Source: CBDDIP01 sp965229005 (GTDB lineage: Bacteria; Actinomycetota; Acidimicrobiia; Acidimicrobiales; Ilumatobacteraceae). Taken from it: 64,000 nt of DNA. Below are positions 36,417 through 45,123 of this stretch, one piece after another. The notes under the pieces were generated by a model. That model saw only the letters and a program-made list of their open reading frames with translations, made no database searches and was not told where the DNA came from. The translations under genes and the position numbers were made by a program. The stretch covers positions 1,612,001 to 1,676,000 of the forward strand of contig CBDDIP010000002.1 of assembly GCA_965229005.1 (NCBI GenBank), read 5' to 3'. Numbering within the stretch: position 1 is the first letter of the stretch; every line of letters begins with the position of its first letter.

Positions 36417-38378
36417 TCAGGCGGTTTGGTTGGTGAAGGCGAGGACGACCACTGAGTTGCCGGCGGGGACCAGGTCCTTCACGGAGGCGAAGTCGTCGGT
36501 CTGCAGCGCGGTCGGGCCGAGGGCGAGCACGATGAGCACCTCGCCGGTGGGGGAGAGGTAGCCGCGGGCGACGGCGTCGTCGATGCCGATGTCCTGGTCG
36601 CCGAGGAGCTGGAAGCCGGCGTCCTCGAGCGCCGTCTTGTAGGCGTCGGACGCCTCGGTGCTGCCGAGCGCCGTCGTGCGCGTCTCGCTGTAGGCGAGGG
36701 TGTCTGGCAGGCCGACGGCAGCGGCGACGGCTTCGAGCCCTTCGGGGCCGGAGACGCCGTCGGGCGTGGGGATGTCGCCCCACCACGATGGCTCCTCGAT
36801 CGCTGCGTCGGGGTTGCAGACCGCACCGTCGGCGGGCAGTTCGAGGTCGACGAGCACCGCCGCCTCGGCCTCGGTGACGCACGCGTTGGCGAGCAGCTGG
36901 CCGTGGCCCTCGCCGGTGAAGGTCAGCAGCCGGGCGTTGAGGCCGAGCTCGTCGGTCATCCGCTCCGCGTACTGGAACGGCGTGGCCGGGTCGTTCTTGC
37001 CGCCGACCACCAGGATCGGCCCGTCACCGTCGTACGAGACGGGGACCGGGGTGACGTCACCGACCATCGCCGCGCAGTCATCGGCGCTGTCCACCAGCTG
37101 CTCGACGGTGGCATCGGCGCCGAAGCGCGGCGCCTTCTCGTGGACGAGGTCGACGATCGCCTGCGGGTCGTCGGGCACCGGATCACCGATGCCGCTGGCG
37201 CAGGAGATCACCTGGAAGCTCTGGAAGAGGGTGTCGAACGTGCCGTCGTCGTGGCGGCCGTTGTACTCGTCGGCCAACCCGAAGATGCCGGACGGATCGC
37301 CGGCTTCCGCGCTCGCCAACGCGGTGGCCAGCACGGGCCACTCCGACTCGGAGTACAGCGAGGCGACGGTCGCTCGCACCATCACGGCCGCGTTGCCCTC
37401 GCGACCATCGGTGGCGATCGCCGGCGTGGCGTCGAGCTTGGCCTTCAGCGCGTCCCAACGAGCACCGACGTCGTCGGCGTGGAACGGGCACGTCTCGTCG
37501 GTCTCGCAGTAGGTGGCCCAGTTGTCGAACGCACCCTCGAAGCCGACGAGCTGCGTGGTGTAGTGCTCCTCGATCGTGTCGCCATTCGGCTCGTAGGCGG
37601 AGTCGAGCACCATCGAACGCACTCGGTCCGGGAACATCGAGGCGTAGACCGCACCGAGATACGTGCCGTAGCTGATGCCGAGGTAGGAGAGCTGGTCGTC
37701 ACCGAGGCCGGCGCGGATGGCATCGATGTCGCGGGCGGTGTTCTCGGTGGAGTAGTCGGCGAGCGTGTCGCCGTACGCCGCCTTGCACCCGTCGGTGAAC
37801 GCGGTCGACGCCTCGTCCGCGAGCGCCTGCTCCTCGGGCGTGTCCGGCGTCGGGTCGAGGTACAGGTACTTGTCCTGCACAGCGTCGGTGACGCACTTCA
37901 ACCCGCCGGAGCGGTCGACGCCGCGCGGGTCGAAGCCGATCAGGTCGAAGTCGTCGAGGCCGAGGAACGAGGCGATCGCCGTACCACTCTGGGCGATCGG
38001 GTCGAAGCCCGATGCGCCGGGCCCGCCGGGGTTGAACACGACGGCGCCCTTGCGATCGCCGGTGGCCGGCACGCGCACGAGGGCCAGATCGACGGTTGCG
38101 CCCGATGGGTCGTCGTAGTCGAGCGGCACCGTCAGGGTGGCGCACTCGAGCGTGTCGTCGGTGGCCTTCGGGTCGTCGCACGCACCCCAGTCGATCGTTG
38201 CCTCGCTCGGCGGGGTCGTGTCGTCGGTGGTCGCCTCCGGCGTCGGGTCGACGACGGTGCCATCCGATGTGCTGTCGGGGTTGCTGTTCTGGGCGACGTC
38301 GCGCACGCCTGAGGTGCTGCTGCACGCGGCGAGCACGCCCGCCAGTACAAGAGTTCCGAACGTCCGTGATCCGCGCAT
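36417..38378 (-). CDS. Secreted S33-type alpha/beta hydrolase lipoprotein with C-terminal extension
   Basis: A 653-residue lipoprotein: signal GTLVLAGVLAAC ends in the lipobox Cys (residue 19), then an acidic Thr-rich linker. The hydrolase has VVFNPGGPGASG (oxyanion, near 113), FDPRGVDRSGG, nucleophile GISYG near 237, acid GGKNDPATPFQ near 458 and His GEGHGQLL near 489, the tripeptidyl-aminopeptidase (SlpD/E-like) arrangement. CxxN-type cysteines after the His are typical. About 140 further residues (from EEPSWWGDIPTP) form an extra domain absent from most relatives. It is a paralogue of the lipoprotein at 8583, not a near-identical duplicate. Confidence 0.85.
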   Translation of the reverse strand: MRGSRTFGTLVLAGVLAACSSTSGVRDVAQNSNPDSTSDGTVVDPTPEATTDDTTPPSEATIDWGACDDPKATDDTLECATLTVPLDYDDPSGATVDLALVRVPATGDRKGAVVFNPGGPGASGFDPIAQSGTAIASFLGLDDFDLIGFDPRGVDRSGGLKCVTDAVQDKYLYLDPTPDTPEEQALADEASTAFTDGCKAAYGDTLADYSTENTARDIDAIRAGLGDDQLSYLGISYGTYLGAVYASMFPDRVRSMVLDSAYEPNGDTIEEHYTTQLVGFEGAFDNWATYCETDETCPFHADDVGARWDALKAKLDATPAIATDGREGNAAVMVRATVASLYSESEWPVLATALASAEAGDPSGIFGLADEYNGRHDDGTFDTLFQSFQVISCASGIGDPVPDDPQAIVDLVHEKAPRFGADATVEQLVDSADDCAAMVGDVTPVPVSYDGDGPILVVGGKNDPATPFQYAERMTDELGLNARLLTFTGEGHGQLLANACVTEAEAAVLVDLELPADGAVCNPDAAIEEPSWWGDIPTPDGVSGPEGLEAVAAAVGLPDTLAYSETRTTALGSTEASDAYKTALEDAGFQLLGDQDIGIDDAVARGYLSPTGEVLIVLALGPTALQTDDFASVKDLVPAGNSVVVLAFTNQTA

Positions 38379-38543
38379 CGGGGGAAGCTATCGAAGGGAA
38401 CGGTCGGCCCGACGTCAGCCCGCCACCGACGTGGACTGTGACCGGCACGTGAACACTCCGTTCGATCCACGACGGCGCGCGACGGGTGGAGAAGCCTTGC
38501 TGGCAGTCAGGTACGTGCTCCACAACTCCATGAGGAGGAACCC

Positions 38544-38840
38544 ATGCTCCGATGCTCCAGTGGTCGCGGTGGCGATGCCATCAAGGTCACGTTCGCACTG
38601 CCAGCCGCGGAGGTCGTCCAGCCGGTCTCCGTGCTCGGCGACTTCAACGGCTGGGACCCACTGGCGACACCGTTGAAGAAGCGCAGCAACGGCACGGTCA
38701 GCGCCACGGTCGAACTGGTCCCCGGTCAAGAGGTGCGCTTCAAGTACCTCGCCGCCGACGGTCAGTGGTTCTGCGACCCGGACACCGAGTCCGTCGTGCA
38801 CGACGAGTACCACACGGTCGACTCGCTGCTCGTCGTCTGA
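38544..38840 (+). CDS. Lone CBM48/AMPK-type glycogen-binding domain protein
   Basis: A 98-residue protein consisting only of an early-set/CBM48 module: KVTFALPAAEVVQPVSVLGDFNGWDP (near 14-39), VSATVELVPGQEVRFKYLA and GQWFCDPDTESVVHDEY. The pattern GDFNGWDPxxxPL is the family hallmark (AMPK-beta, branching and debranching enzymes). No catalytic domain is attached or adjacent. GAGGAGG precedes ATG 38544 at ideal spacing. It could be a glycogen-binding adaptor. The 165-base upstream gap offers room for its own promoter; no clear hexamers seen. Confidence 0.85.
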   Translation: MLRCSSGRGGDAIKVTFALPAAEVVQPVSVLGDFNGWDPLATPLKKRSNGTVSATVELVPGQEVRFKYLAADGQWFCDPDTESVVHDEYHTVDSLLVV

Positions 38841-38860
38841 CGAGGCGTCGCCGCGTCCGC

Positions 38861-39724
38861 TCAGGCGGCCGACAGCGACCTCACCAGGATGCTGCGCACG
38901 TACAGCAGTTGGAAGCCGTGCCGCTGCACGTTCCGCTGCGACGTGGAACCCGGCTGCACCGTCACCACCGCGATGCGGCAACCAGCGGCTGTCGCCGCGG
39001 CAAGTCGAGCAGACAGCAACGACGACTGCACGCCGAGCCGTCGGAAGCGAGGCAGCGTCGAGGCGCCGCACAGCTGGGCGATGTCGCCGGCCAGCCGCAG
39101 CCCGCCGGCACCGGCGTGTTCGCTGTCGAAGGTGCCGAGGAACGGTCGGAAGCCGCTCGCTCGCGACATCGCTCGCTGCGCTCGCAGGATCGTGACGGCG
39201 TCGAACTCCTCGTGCGCGGCGGTCCCGGTGCCGTCGGCGGTCGTCGATCCGTCGACGTCGAGCTGCAGCCACGCCTCCATCGCGGCGTCTTCGTGCGGTG
39301 CGAGTTCCGCCACGGCGATGCGGTCGGCGATCTCGAGATGGCGGTCGGCGTGCAGCTCGACGCCGAGCACGTTCTCGAAGCCAGCGAGCACGTAGCCGCG
39401 CCGTGTCAGGCGTTCCGCCAGCGACGGGTCGGCCAGCGTCGACACCTCGAACTGCACCGGGGCATCGCGTTCGGCGTACATCGCTTCGACGCGATCGAGC
39501 TCGTCGTCATCCATCGAGCCGGTGAGACCGGCACCGACCACCTTGTTGAAGGGTGAGTCGACTCCCGCCCACACGGCGGCGCCGCCCCCGACCGGCTCGG
39601 CGAACGGCGGTGGGACGGCATCGCGGAACGCCATCGCACACTCCTCGATCAACGAACGTTCGGCGGCCTCGATGGCGCGGGCGAGCTCGGCGTCCACGAA
39701 CAGGCTCGTCGTCGCATCCCTCAT
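38861..39724 (-). CDS. GNAT-family N-acetyltransferase
   Basis: A 287-residue two-module GNAT protein. The C-terminal acetyl-CoA site reads LPRFRRLGVQSSLLSARLAAA (near 225, R/QxxGxG/A variant), followed by ACrIAVVTVQPGST-like beta strand and SQRNVQRHGFQLLYVR. The N-terminal half (VGGGAAVWAGVDSPFNKVVG, TRRGYVLAGFENVLGVEL) is the divergent first GNAT-like module found in EgtA- or mycothiol-synthase-like layouts. The substrate is unknown. It is convergent with the CBM48 gene. Confidence 0.82.
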   Translation of the reverse strand: MRDATTSLFVDAELARAIEAAERSLIEECAMAFRDAVPPPFAEPVGGGAAVWAGVDSPFNKVVGAGLTGSMDDDELDRVEAMYAERDAPVQFEVSTLADPSLAERLTRRGYVLAGFENVLGVELHADRHLEIADRIAVAELAPHEDAAMEAWLQLDVDGSTTADGTGTAAHEEFDAVTILRAQRAMSRASGFRPFLGTFDSEHAGAGGLRLAGDIAQLCGASTLPRFRRLGVQSSLLSARLAAATAAGCRIAVVTVQPGSTSQRNVQRHGFQLLYVRSILVRSLSAA

Positions 39725-39752
39725 GGCGCGGACGGTAGCCCGAGCGCGGTCG

Positions 39753-40673
39753 TCAGTTCGAGGGTGGTTCGTTGAAGACGATCGCGTCGAAGTCCATGCG
39801 TTCGCCGAGTGGGTGTGCGTATCGATGGCCGTCGGGTGGGCCAGGAGGCCGGCCGCCTGGTGGTGGGATCGGCGGAGCCGGCCCGAACCGTGAGCCGTCG
39901 GCGCGGGTGATGATCAGACCGTCGGGATCGTCGGCGTCGGTGCCCGCTGCGAGCGAGACGATGATCTCGCCTCGGTGGTGCGCTCGATGACATCGCTGAC
40001 ACAGGCCGACGAGGTTGCCGGACTGCGTGGGGCCGAGGTGCTCACGATGCACGACGTGATGGAGGTGGATCCCGAGCGAGCTGCCGCAACATCGGCACAC
40101 CCGGTCGCGATCGAGCACGATGCGACGCAGGTGATCCGGGATGACTGGGGTGCTCGGCCCGACGTTGATCGGCACGCCCTTCACGGTCCACACCGGATGG
40201 ACGACGCCGTCGCACAGCAGCTCGGACAGCAGTGGTCGGGCAGCCGAGGACCGCGTTGAGCCAGCCGCCCTCGGTGTCGACGTGCACGTACGCACGAAAG
40301 CGGTCGCGTCGCTCGCGAGACACGATGGCGTCGAGCGAGCGGTTGCACACGTGGGGATGTGGTTGACCACGACAGACACTTGATCCACGGCGAGCTCGCC
40401 GTTGTCGAACGCCTCGAACGTGACCGGCAGCTCGGCACGCCGACGAGCCATCGCCACCCACGCACTGGCCCGCGAGGGCGAGACGCCCATCTGCCAGGCC
40501 AGCCAGTGCTCGGGCGAGCGGATGCCCGCCTGGAACCACGCCCCGGATTCGAGCGCATCGGCCAAGAGCTCGATCGCGTTGGCATGAGCGACGTTCAACG
40601 CACCGGCCACCTCGGTGGCGCGACGGTTGAGCTCCTCCATCGAACGCTCGAAGTCGGGCACGACAACGGTCAT
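39753..40673 (-). pseudogene. Decayed DUF222-HNH endonuclease gene
   Basis: The N-terminal DUF222 part (ERSMEELNRR to VVVNHIPT, residues 1-120) and the C-terminal HNH part (LLCDGVVHPVW to HLHHVVHREHLG and CQRCHRAHH) are in one frame. About 45 residues between them (from about 40345 to 40240) only make family sense in a different frame, where they read RDRFRAYVHVDTEGGWLN. Also, about 100 residues usual between NHIPT and that segment are missing. I infer an internal deletion that shifted the frame and a second indel that restored it. A start at ATG 40673 gives 306 residues against about 400-450 in relatives. The HNH itself looks complete. Confidence 0.65.
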
Positions 40674-40741
40674 GTCCCCACTCAAGCAAAGGGTTGTCAC
40701 AGAGAAGTCTGCGCGATCCGCCGTCTCGATCCGAGCCCGGG

Positions 40742-43700
40742 TCAGCAGGCGGAGAGCGCGGCCTCGGCGTCGCGTGCGACCTGGCCGTAGCCGCCTGCGC
40801 TGGCGGTGGCGAGTGCCAGTTCGGCCAGTGCTCGGGCGCGAACCCGGTCGTCGCCTCGGTCCCGGTCCACGAGGAGCAGCGCCCATCTCGCCTGCGTCGC
40901 AGCGAGCAGTGGCGGCGACTCGAGCGCCTCGTGGATCGTGGCCGCCTGTTGGAAGTGCCCGTCAGCGGCATCGAGATCGCCGAGGAAGTGGTCGACCATG
41001 CCCAGGTAGTGGGCGACTGCCGGACTGACGGTGATCATCGTCGTCGTGATGTGCGCGGTGAACGGTGGCATCAGGCCGCGCAGGTGTTGCGCCGCAGCGG
41101 GGTGACCGGCGCGCACCGCCGCTTCGGCCCACGAGGCGACCGCGGTCAACCAGGTGTGATCGTCCTTCAGGCTGAAGCCGTTGGCCAGGGCGTCGTCGAG
41201 CAGCGCGAGCGCTGGTTCGACGGATCCCGCGGCAGCGTGTGCGCGAGCGACGAAGGCGCGGTAGACCTCGAGCCCGGGCGTGGCGCTGATGGCCTCCTCG
41301 ATCGCCTCGATCAGCTCGTGCAACCGGCCGCGGTGGTCGAAGAGGTGGACGAGCTGGGCGGTGTAGGTGCTGAACGCGTCGGGCTCCTCAGCGGCGATGC
41401 CGACTTCGAGCGATCGGTCCAACTGCCGCTCAGCGTGGTCCAAGTCGCCGCCCAGGATGGCGAACCAGACCTCGTGGAACGCGTGGTTCCATCGCAGCGA
41501 CGCGTGCGGGAGCACCGCAGCGATGGCGCCGGCAGCTGCGTGGTGGCGGCGGATCGCCTCGAGGTCGCCATGCTCGAGCGCGACGCACCGACCTTCATCG
41601 TGTGCATGAAAGCGAATCGCTGGGTCGCTCGCGGCATCGGCTCGTTCGCACGCCTCGTTCACCCAGCGGCGCCGCTGTTCCAGCAGCGTCGGTGCGGCCA
41701 CGCTCATGGACGCCTTGCAGAGCGCATCGGTGATCACGCGGTCGTGACCGCTCCGGCGAGCCGTTCCGATCGCCTCCTCGCACAGCGCCAGTCGGCCGTC
41801 CAGCGGCAGGCTGAACACCTGTTCCACAGCCGCCAGCGAGAGCAGCTCGGCTCGTGCGGGGCTCGCTGGTTCCTGGAACCGTTCGAGCGCCAGGCGGATC
41901 ACCGCAACGCGATCGTCGTCGACGGCGCCGAGCGACGAGTGCCATCCCCGGCTGTTCGCGATGACGGCCTGCACCAGCAGGTCCACTGCATCGATCTCGT
42001 CGGCGAGGTGTGCAGCGCGCAGGAGGGTTTCGCGATGCTCGGCGTGTCCGGTGAGACGTTGGGCGGTGCCGAGTCCGATGAGGATCGAGATGCGCTGACG
42101 GGACGGAGCGTCGTCGAGGTCGTCGAGGAGCTCGCGGGCTCTGACGTACCAGCGGAGCGCATCGTGCGGGGCGAGTTGGTCGACTGCGCGGTCGCCGGCG
42201 AGTTGGGCGTAGTGGAGCGCTTTGGTGGTGTCAGCGGGCTGGACAGCCGCTGACCAGTGGTGAGCGAGCTCGCCGGCGCGGGTGGGGTCGTCGCCGTGGA
42301 CGGCTTCGATCGATTCGGCGATGGTCCGGTGCGCGCGGGCTCGGCGGGATGGCGACATCGAGTCGTAGAGCGTGCGTTCGATCAATGCGTGATTGAAGGT
42401 GTAGTGGTCGACGATGTCGGTGGACTGGAGGATGGCCGCGTCGACCGCGGCATCGCAGCGGTCGATGACGTCGAGCTCGTCGACGCCGGCGGCGGCAGCG
42501 AGGGTGGCGATGTCGAAGTCGCGTCCGATGACGGAGGCGAGGGTGAGGAGCTGGTGGGTGTCAGAGCCCAGGGTCGCGACGCGGCGGCCGACGACTTCCG
42601 TGATGCTCACCGGGAGCCCGGCCGTACCGATGTCGAGGTCGCCGACCCACCGGCCGTTGTCGTCCTGGAAGATGACGCCGGTCTCGGCGAGGTGACGGAG
42701 GATCTCGTTGACGAAGAACGGGTTGCCGTCGGTCTCGGCGAGCACGGCGTTGCGCAGCCCGACGCCGGTGTCGTCCATCTCGTGGCCGGCGGTGCGCTCC
42801 ATGAGCTCCAGCAGGTCGTTGTCGTCGAGCCCGCGCAGCGCGATCCGCTCGACGGTGTCGACGCGGTGCAACGTGGCGAGCAGGTCGCTCATCGGGTCGC
42901 CATCGACGACGTCGGTGTCGCGGAACGTCCCCACGATCAACAGCGGCGCCTTCACCGCGCTCGTGGCGACATGTCGCAGGACCTGGACGGTCTGCCGGTC
43001 GGCCCAGTGGAGGTCATCCAGCACCACCAGCAGCGGGGTCTCGCCGCCGGCGCGTTCCAGCAGATCGACGATGCAGCCGAGCAAGACGAACCGGTCGCTG
43101 TCGCCACCGTCGCTGACCGGCGGGTGGACGCCGGTGCGCCGAGCGAGCGTCGGCACGAGGCGGGCGAGGTGTGCTCCCCGGTCGGCGACGTGCGCCTGCA
43201 GGACGTCGTCGGAGACGGTGGTGACGAGTTGGGTGAGCGCTTCGATCCACGGCTGGTAGGGGATCCCGAGGTCCTCGTCGCACCGTCCGTAGACGACGAC
43301 GGCGCCGTCGGTCTGCACGTTCGCAGCAAACTCGGCGGTGAGCGTGGTCTTGCCGATTCCCGGCTCACCGGACACGAGCACCCCCCGGCACTCCGCGCCG
43401 GTTGCGCTGCGCTTCCAAGCGACGGTGATGCGTTCTCGTTCGGTGGTCCGGCCGACGAACCGATCCGTCACCGCGGACGCCAACCGAGGCGGCAAGGCCA
43501 CCGTCGCATCAGCATCGGGTTCGGCCGAGATCACGCGACTCGTGGCAACCGGTTCGCTCAGACCCTTGAGCTCGAGCTCGCCAACCGACTCGAACGTGGC
43601 GCCCACGCGCGACCCGGTCAGCACTCGGACGATGTCGGTGCACAGCACCTCGCCTCCGGCCGCCTTCGCACACAACCGCGCTGCCTGGACGACCGGCACT

Positions 43701-44029
43701 CCGAAGAAGTCGCCGTCGTCGATGTCAGCGTCGCCCAGGGCGATCCCGACACGCACGACGAGCGGTTCGGTCGCCCGGCGGTTCCGTTTGGCGAGGGTGC
43801 TTTGGATGTCGATCGCCGCCGCGACCGCATCGGCGGCGCTCGTGAACACGACCATCAGCCCGTCACCGAGGTTCTTCACCTCGCGGCCGCGCGACTGCTC
43901 GACCGCGGCGCGCAGGATGCCGAAGTGCTCGCGGCGCAACGCCTCCGCAGCCACCTCGCCGACGCGCGACATCAGCGCCGTCGAGTCCACGAGGTCCGTG
44001 AACATCACCGTCACCGTCGTCGTCGCCAC
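40742..44029 (-). CDS. Class III nucleotide cyclase domain - AAA ATPase - TPR signalling protein
   Basis: A 1,095-residue multidomain regulator. Residues 1-165: class III adenylate/guanylate cyclase domain with metal Asp in FTDLVDST (10-17) and GDGLMVVF (near 56), then GIALGDAD and the terminal ELELKGLSEPV. Residues 190-480: AAA/NB-ARC-like ATPase, Walker A SGEPGIGKTT (near 222) and Walker B LLVVLDDLHWAD. Residues 480-1095: helical TPR-type repeats. No output HTH is seen. Start is GTG 44029. Proteins with this layout are common in actinobacteria; the signal and partner are not known. The cyclase's key residues appear intact. Confidence 0.88.
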   Translation of the reverse strand: MATTTVTVMFTDLVDSTALMSRVGEVAAEALRREHFGILRAAVEQSRGREVKNLGDGLMVVFTSAADAVAAAIDIQSTLAKRNRRATEPLVVRVGIALGDADIDDGDFFGVPVVQAARLCAKAAGGEVLCTDIVRVLTGSRVGATFESVGELELKGLSEPVATSRVISAEPDADATVALPPRLASAVTDRFVGRTTERERITVAWKRSATGAECRGVLVSGEPGIGKTTLTAEFAANVQTDGAVVVYGRCDEDLGIPYQPWIEALTQLVTTVSDDVLQAHVADRGAHLARLVPTLARRTGVHPPVSDGGDSDRFVLLGCIVDLLERAGGETPLLVVLDDLHWADRQTVQVLRHVATSAVKAPLLIVGTFRDTDVVDGDPMSDLLATLHRVDTVERIALRGLDDNDLLELMERTAGHEMDDTGVGLRNAVLAETDGNPFFVNEILRHLAETGVIFQDDNGRWVGDLDIGTAGLPVSITEVVGRRVATLGSDTHQLLTLASVIGRDFDIATLAAAAGVDELDVIDRCDAAVDAAILQSTDIVDHYTFNHALIERTLYDSMSPSRRARAHRTIAESIEAVHGDDPTRAGELAHHWSAAVQPADTTKALHYAQLAGDRAVDQLAPHDALRWYVRARELLDDLDDAPSRQRISILIGLGTAQRLTGHAEHRETLLRAAHLADEIDAVDLLVQAVIANSRGWHSSLGAVDDDRVAVIRLALERFQEPASPARAELLSLAAVEQVFSLPLDGRLALCEEAIGTARRSGHDRVITDALCKASMSVAAPTLLEQRRRWVNEACERADAASDPAIRFHAHDEGRCVALEHGDLEAIRRHHAAAGAIAAVLPHASLRWNHAFHEVWFAILGGDLDHAERQLDRSLEVGIAAEEPDAFSTYTAQLVHLFDHRGRLHELIEAIEEAISATPGLEVYRAFVARAHAAAGSVEPALALLDDALANGFSLKDDHTWLTAVASWAEAAVRAGHPAAAQHLRGLMPPFTAHITTTMITVSPAVAHYLGMVDHFLGDLDAADGHFQQAATIHEALESPPLLAATQARWALLLVDRDRGDDRVRARALAELALATASAGGYGQVARDAEAALSAC

Positions 44030-44145
44030 TCAGCCCCCGTCGTGATCAGCGCTCATCATCGCAGACAGGCGCCCCCCGAATGGAGGGGGAGCGGCGCGCG
44101 AGGTCTGTTCTCGAGTCAGCCGGTCGCCTAGCGTCGCCACCCGCA

Positions 44146-44229
44146 GCCCGGGTGGCGGAACTGGTAGACGCGGGGGGCTTAAACCCCCCTTCCCGAGAGG
44201 GAGTGTGGGTTCGATCCCCACCCCGGGCA
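44146..44229 (+). tRNA. tRNA-Leu (anticodon TAA)
   Basis: Class II tRNA. Acceptor GCCCGGG/CCCGGGC with discriminator A, anticodon stem GGGGG/CCCCC around CTTAAAC giving anticodon TAA (reads UUA), a long variable arm built on TTCCCGAGAGGGA, and T-arm GTGGG-TTCGATC-CCCAC. CCA is not encoded. The opposite-strand thioredoxin-reductase-like gene runs into it and stops at its anticodon loop. Confidence 0.95.
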
Positions 44230-45123
44230 CAACATCCGAGCAGGTGGCGGATCGACCGTCGCGGACCTGATCGAACGCGAGACGAAGACCTTGTGGATGG
44301 CGATGGCAGCGGCGGAACCGTCAGCTGCGGCGAGCACCACTTGATGCGGTGCGGGCGGCGGGCGGCGTACATCTCCGGCGGACCACACGAGTGGATTGCT
44401 GGTGGCGCCGCTGTCGCTCGTGACGATGTAGCCGTCTCCGTCGATGTCGCAGCCGAGGTCGCGGGCGATCGAGCTCCGGGGTACGACTGGTGCCTTCAGG
44501 AACGCAGCCTTCGCCGGGATCATGGTTCCGTTGCGGAGCTCCACGTGTGACAGCGACCGGCCTTCGCCGATGAGCCTGGCGACATCGGATGCGGCGACGA
44601 CGGTGACGTGCGACGTCCACGCGCGAACCATGTGCGCAAGGTGGTCGGCGCCGGGGGCGGCGTCGATCACGACGACGGGCTGGTCGCGATGCTCCCATCC
44701 GTCGCAGAACGGGCAGTTGAACACCGATTTGCCCCATCGAGCAGTGAGACCCTCGACCGTTGGGAGTTCGTCGTGCACGCCGGTGGCGATCACGATGGCG
44801 TCACCCTGGATCGAGGTGCCGTCGGCGAGGCTGAGTGACACGTTCGTGTCGGTGCTCCGGGCGTCTGTCACTGCGCATCGAACGATCGATACGCCATACA
44901 CGCGCAGCTCGGCCAGTGCATCGGCTCGAAAGCGGGTGGGAGCGGTCGCATCCCTCGTGGGGAAGCCGTGGAATTCGTCGACGGCTCCGTTCCGATGCGT
45001 CTGGTCGTCGAGCACGGTGACTCGGTGCCGGGCCCTGGCCAGCACGAGTGCGGCGGTGAGGCCAGCCGCTCCGCCGCCGACGACCTTCACGTCGCCGGCG
45101 ACGGCTGCTGAGCTGCCGGTCAT
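44179..45123 (-). CDS. Thioredoxin-reductase-like FAD/NAD(P) oxidoreductase
   Basis: A 314-residue flavoprotein: FAD motif VVGGGAAGLTAALVLARA (14-31), redox pair CPFC in FNCPFCDGWEHRD (near 137-140), and C-terminal FAD-contact VWSAGDVRRPPPAPHQVV (near 260). It resembles the thioredoxin-reductase-like disulfide oxidoreductases (GliT/HlmI-like). The NADPH GxGxxA motif is weak: VVVIDAAPGADHL. The ATG 45123 overlaps the exporter stop (ATGA). The last 15-20 residues are encoded antisense to tRNA-Leu and the TAA stop falls in the tRNA anticodon loop, so the tail is probably fortuitous. Confidence 0.82.
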   Translation of the reverse strand: MTGSSAAVAGDVKVVGGGAAGLTAALVLARARHRVTVLDDQTHRNGAVDEFHGFPTRDATAPTRFRADALAELRVYGVSIVRCAVTDARSTDTNVSLSLADGTSIQGDAIVIATGVHDELPTVEGLTARWGKSVFNCPFCDGWEHRDQPVVVIDAAPGADHLAHMVRAWTSHVTVVAASDVARLIGEGRSLSHVELRNGTMIPAKAAFLKAPVVPRSSIARDLGCDIDGDGYIVTSDSGATSNPLVWSAGDVRRPPPAPHQVVLAAADGSAAAIAIHKVFVSRSIRSATVDPPPARMLCPGWGSNPHSLSGRGV

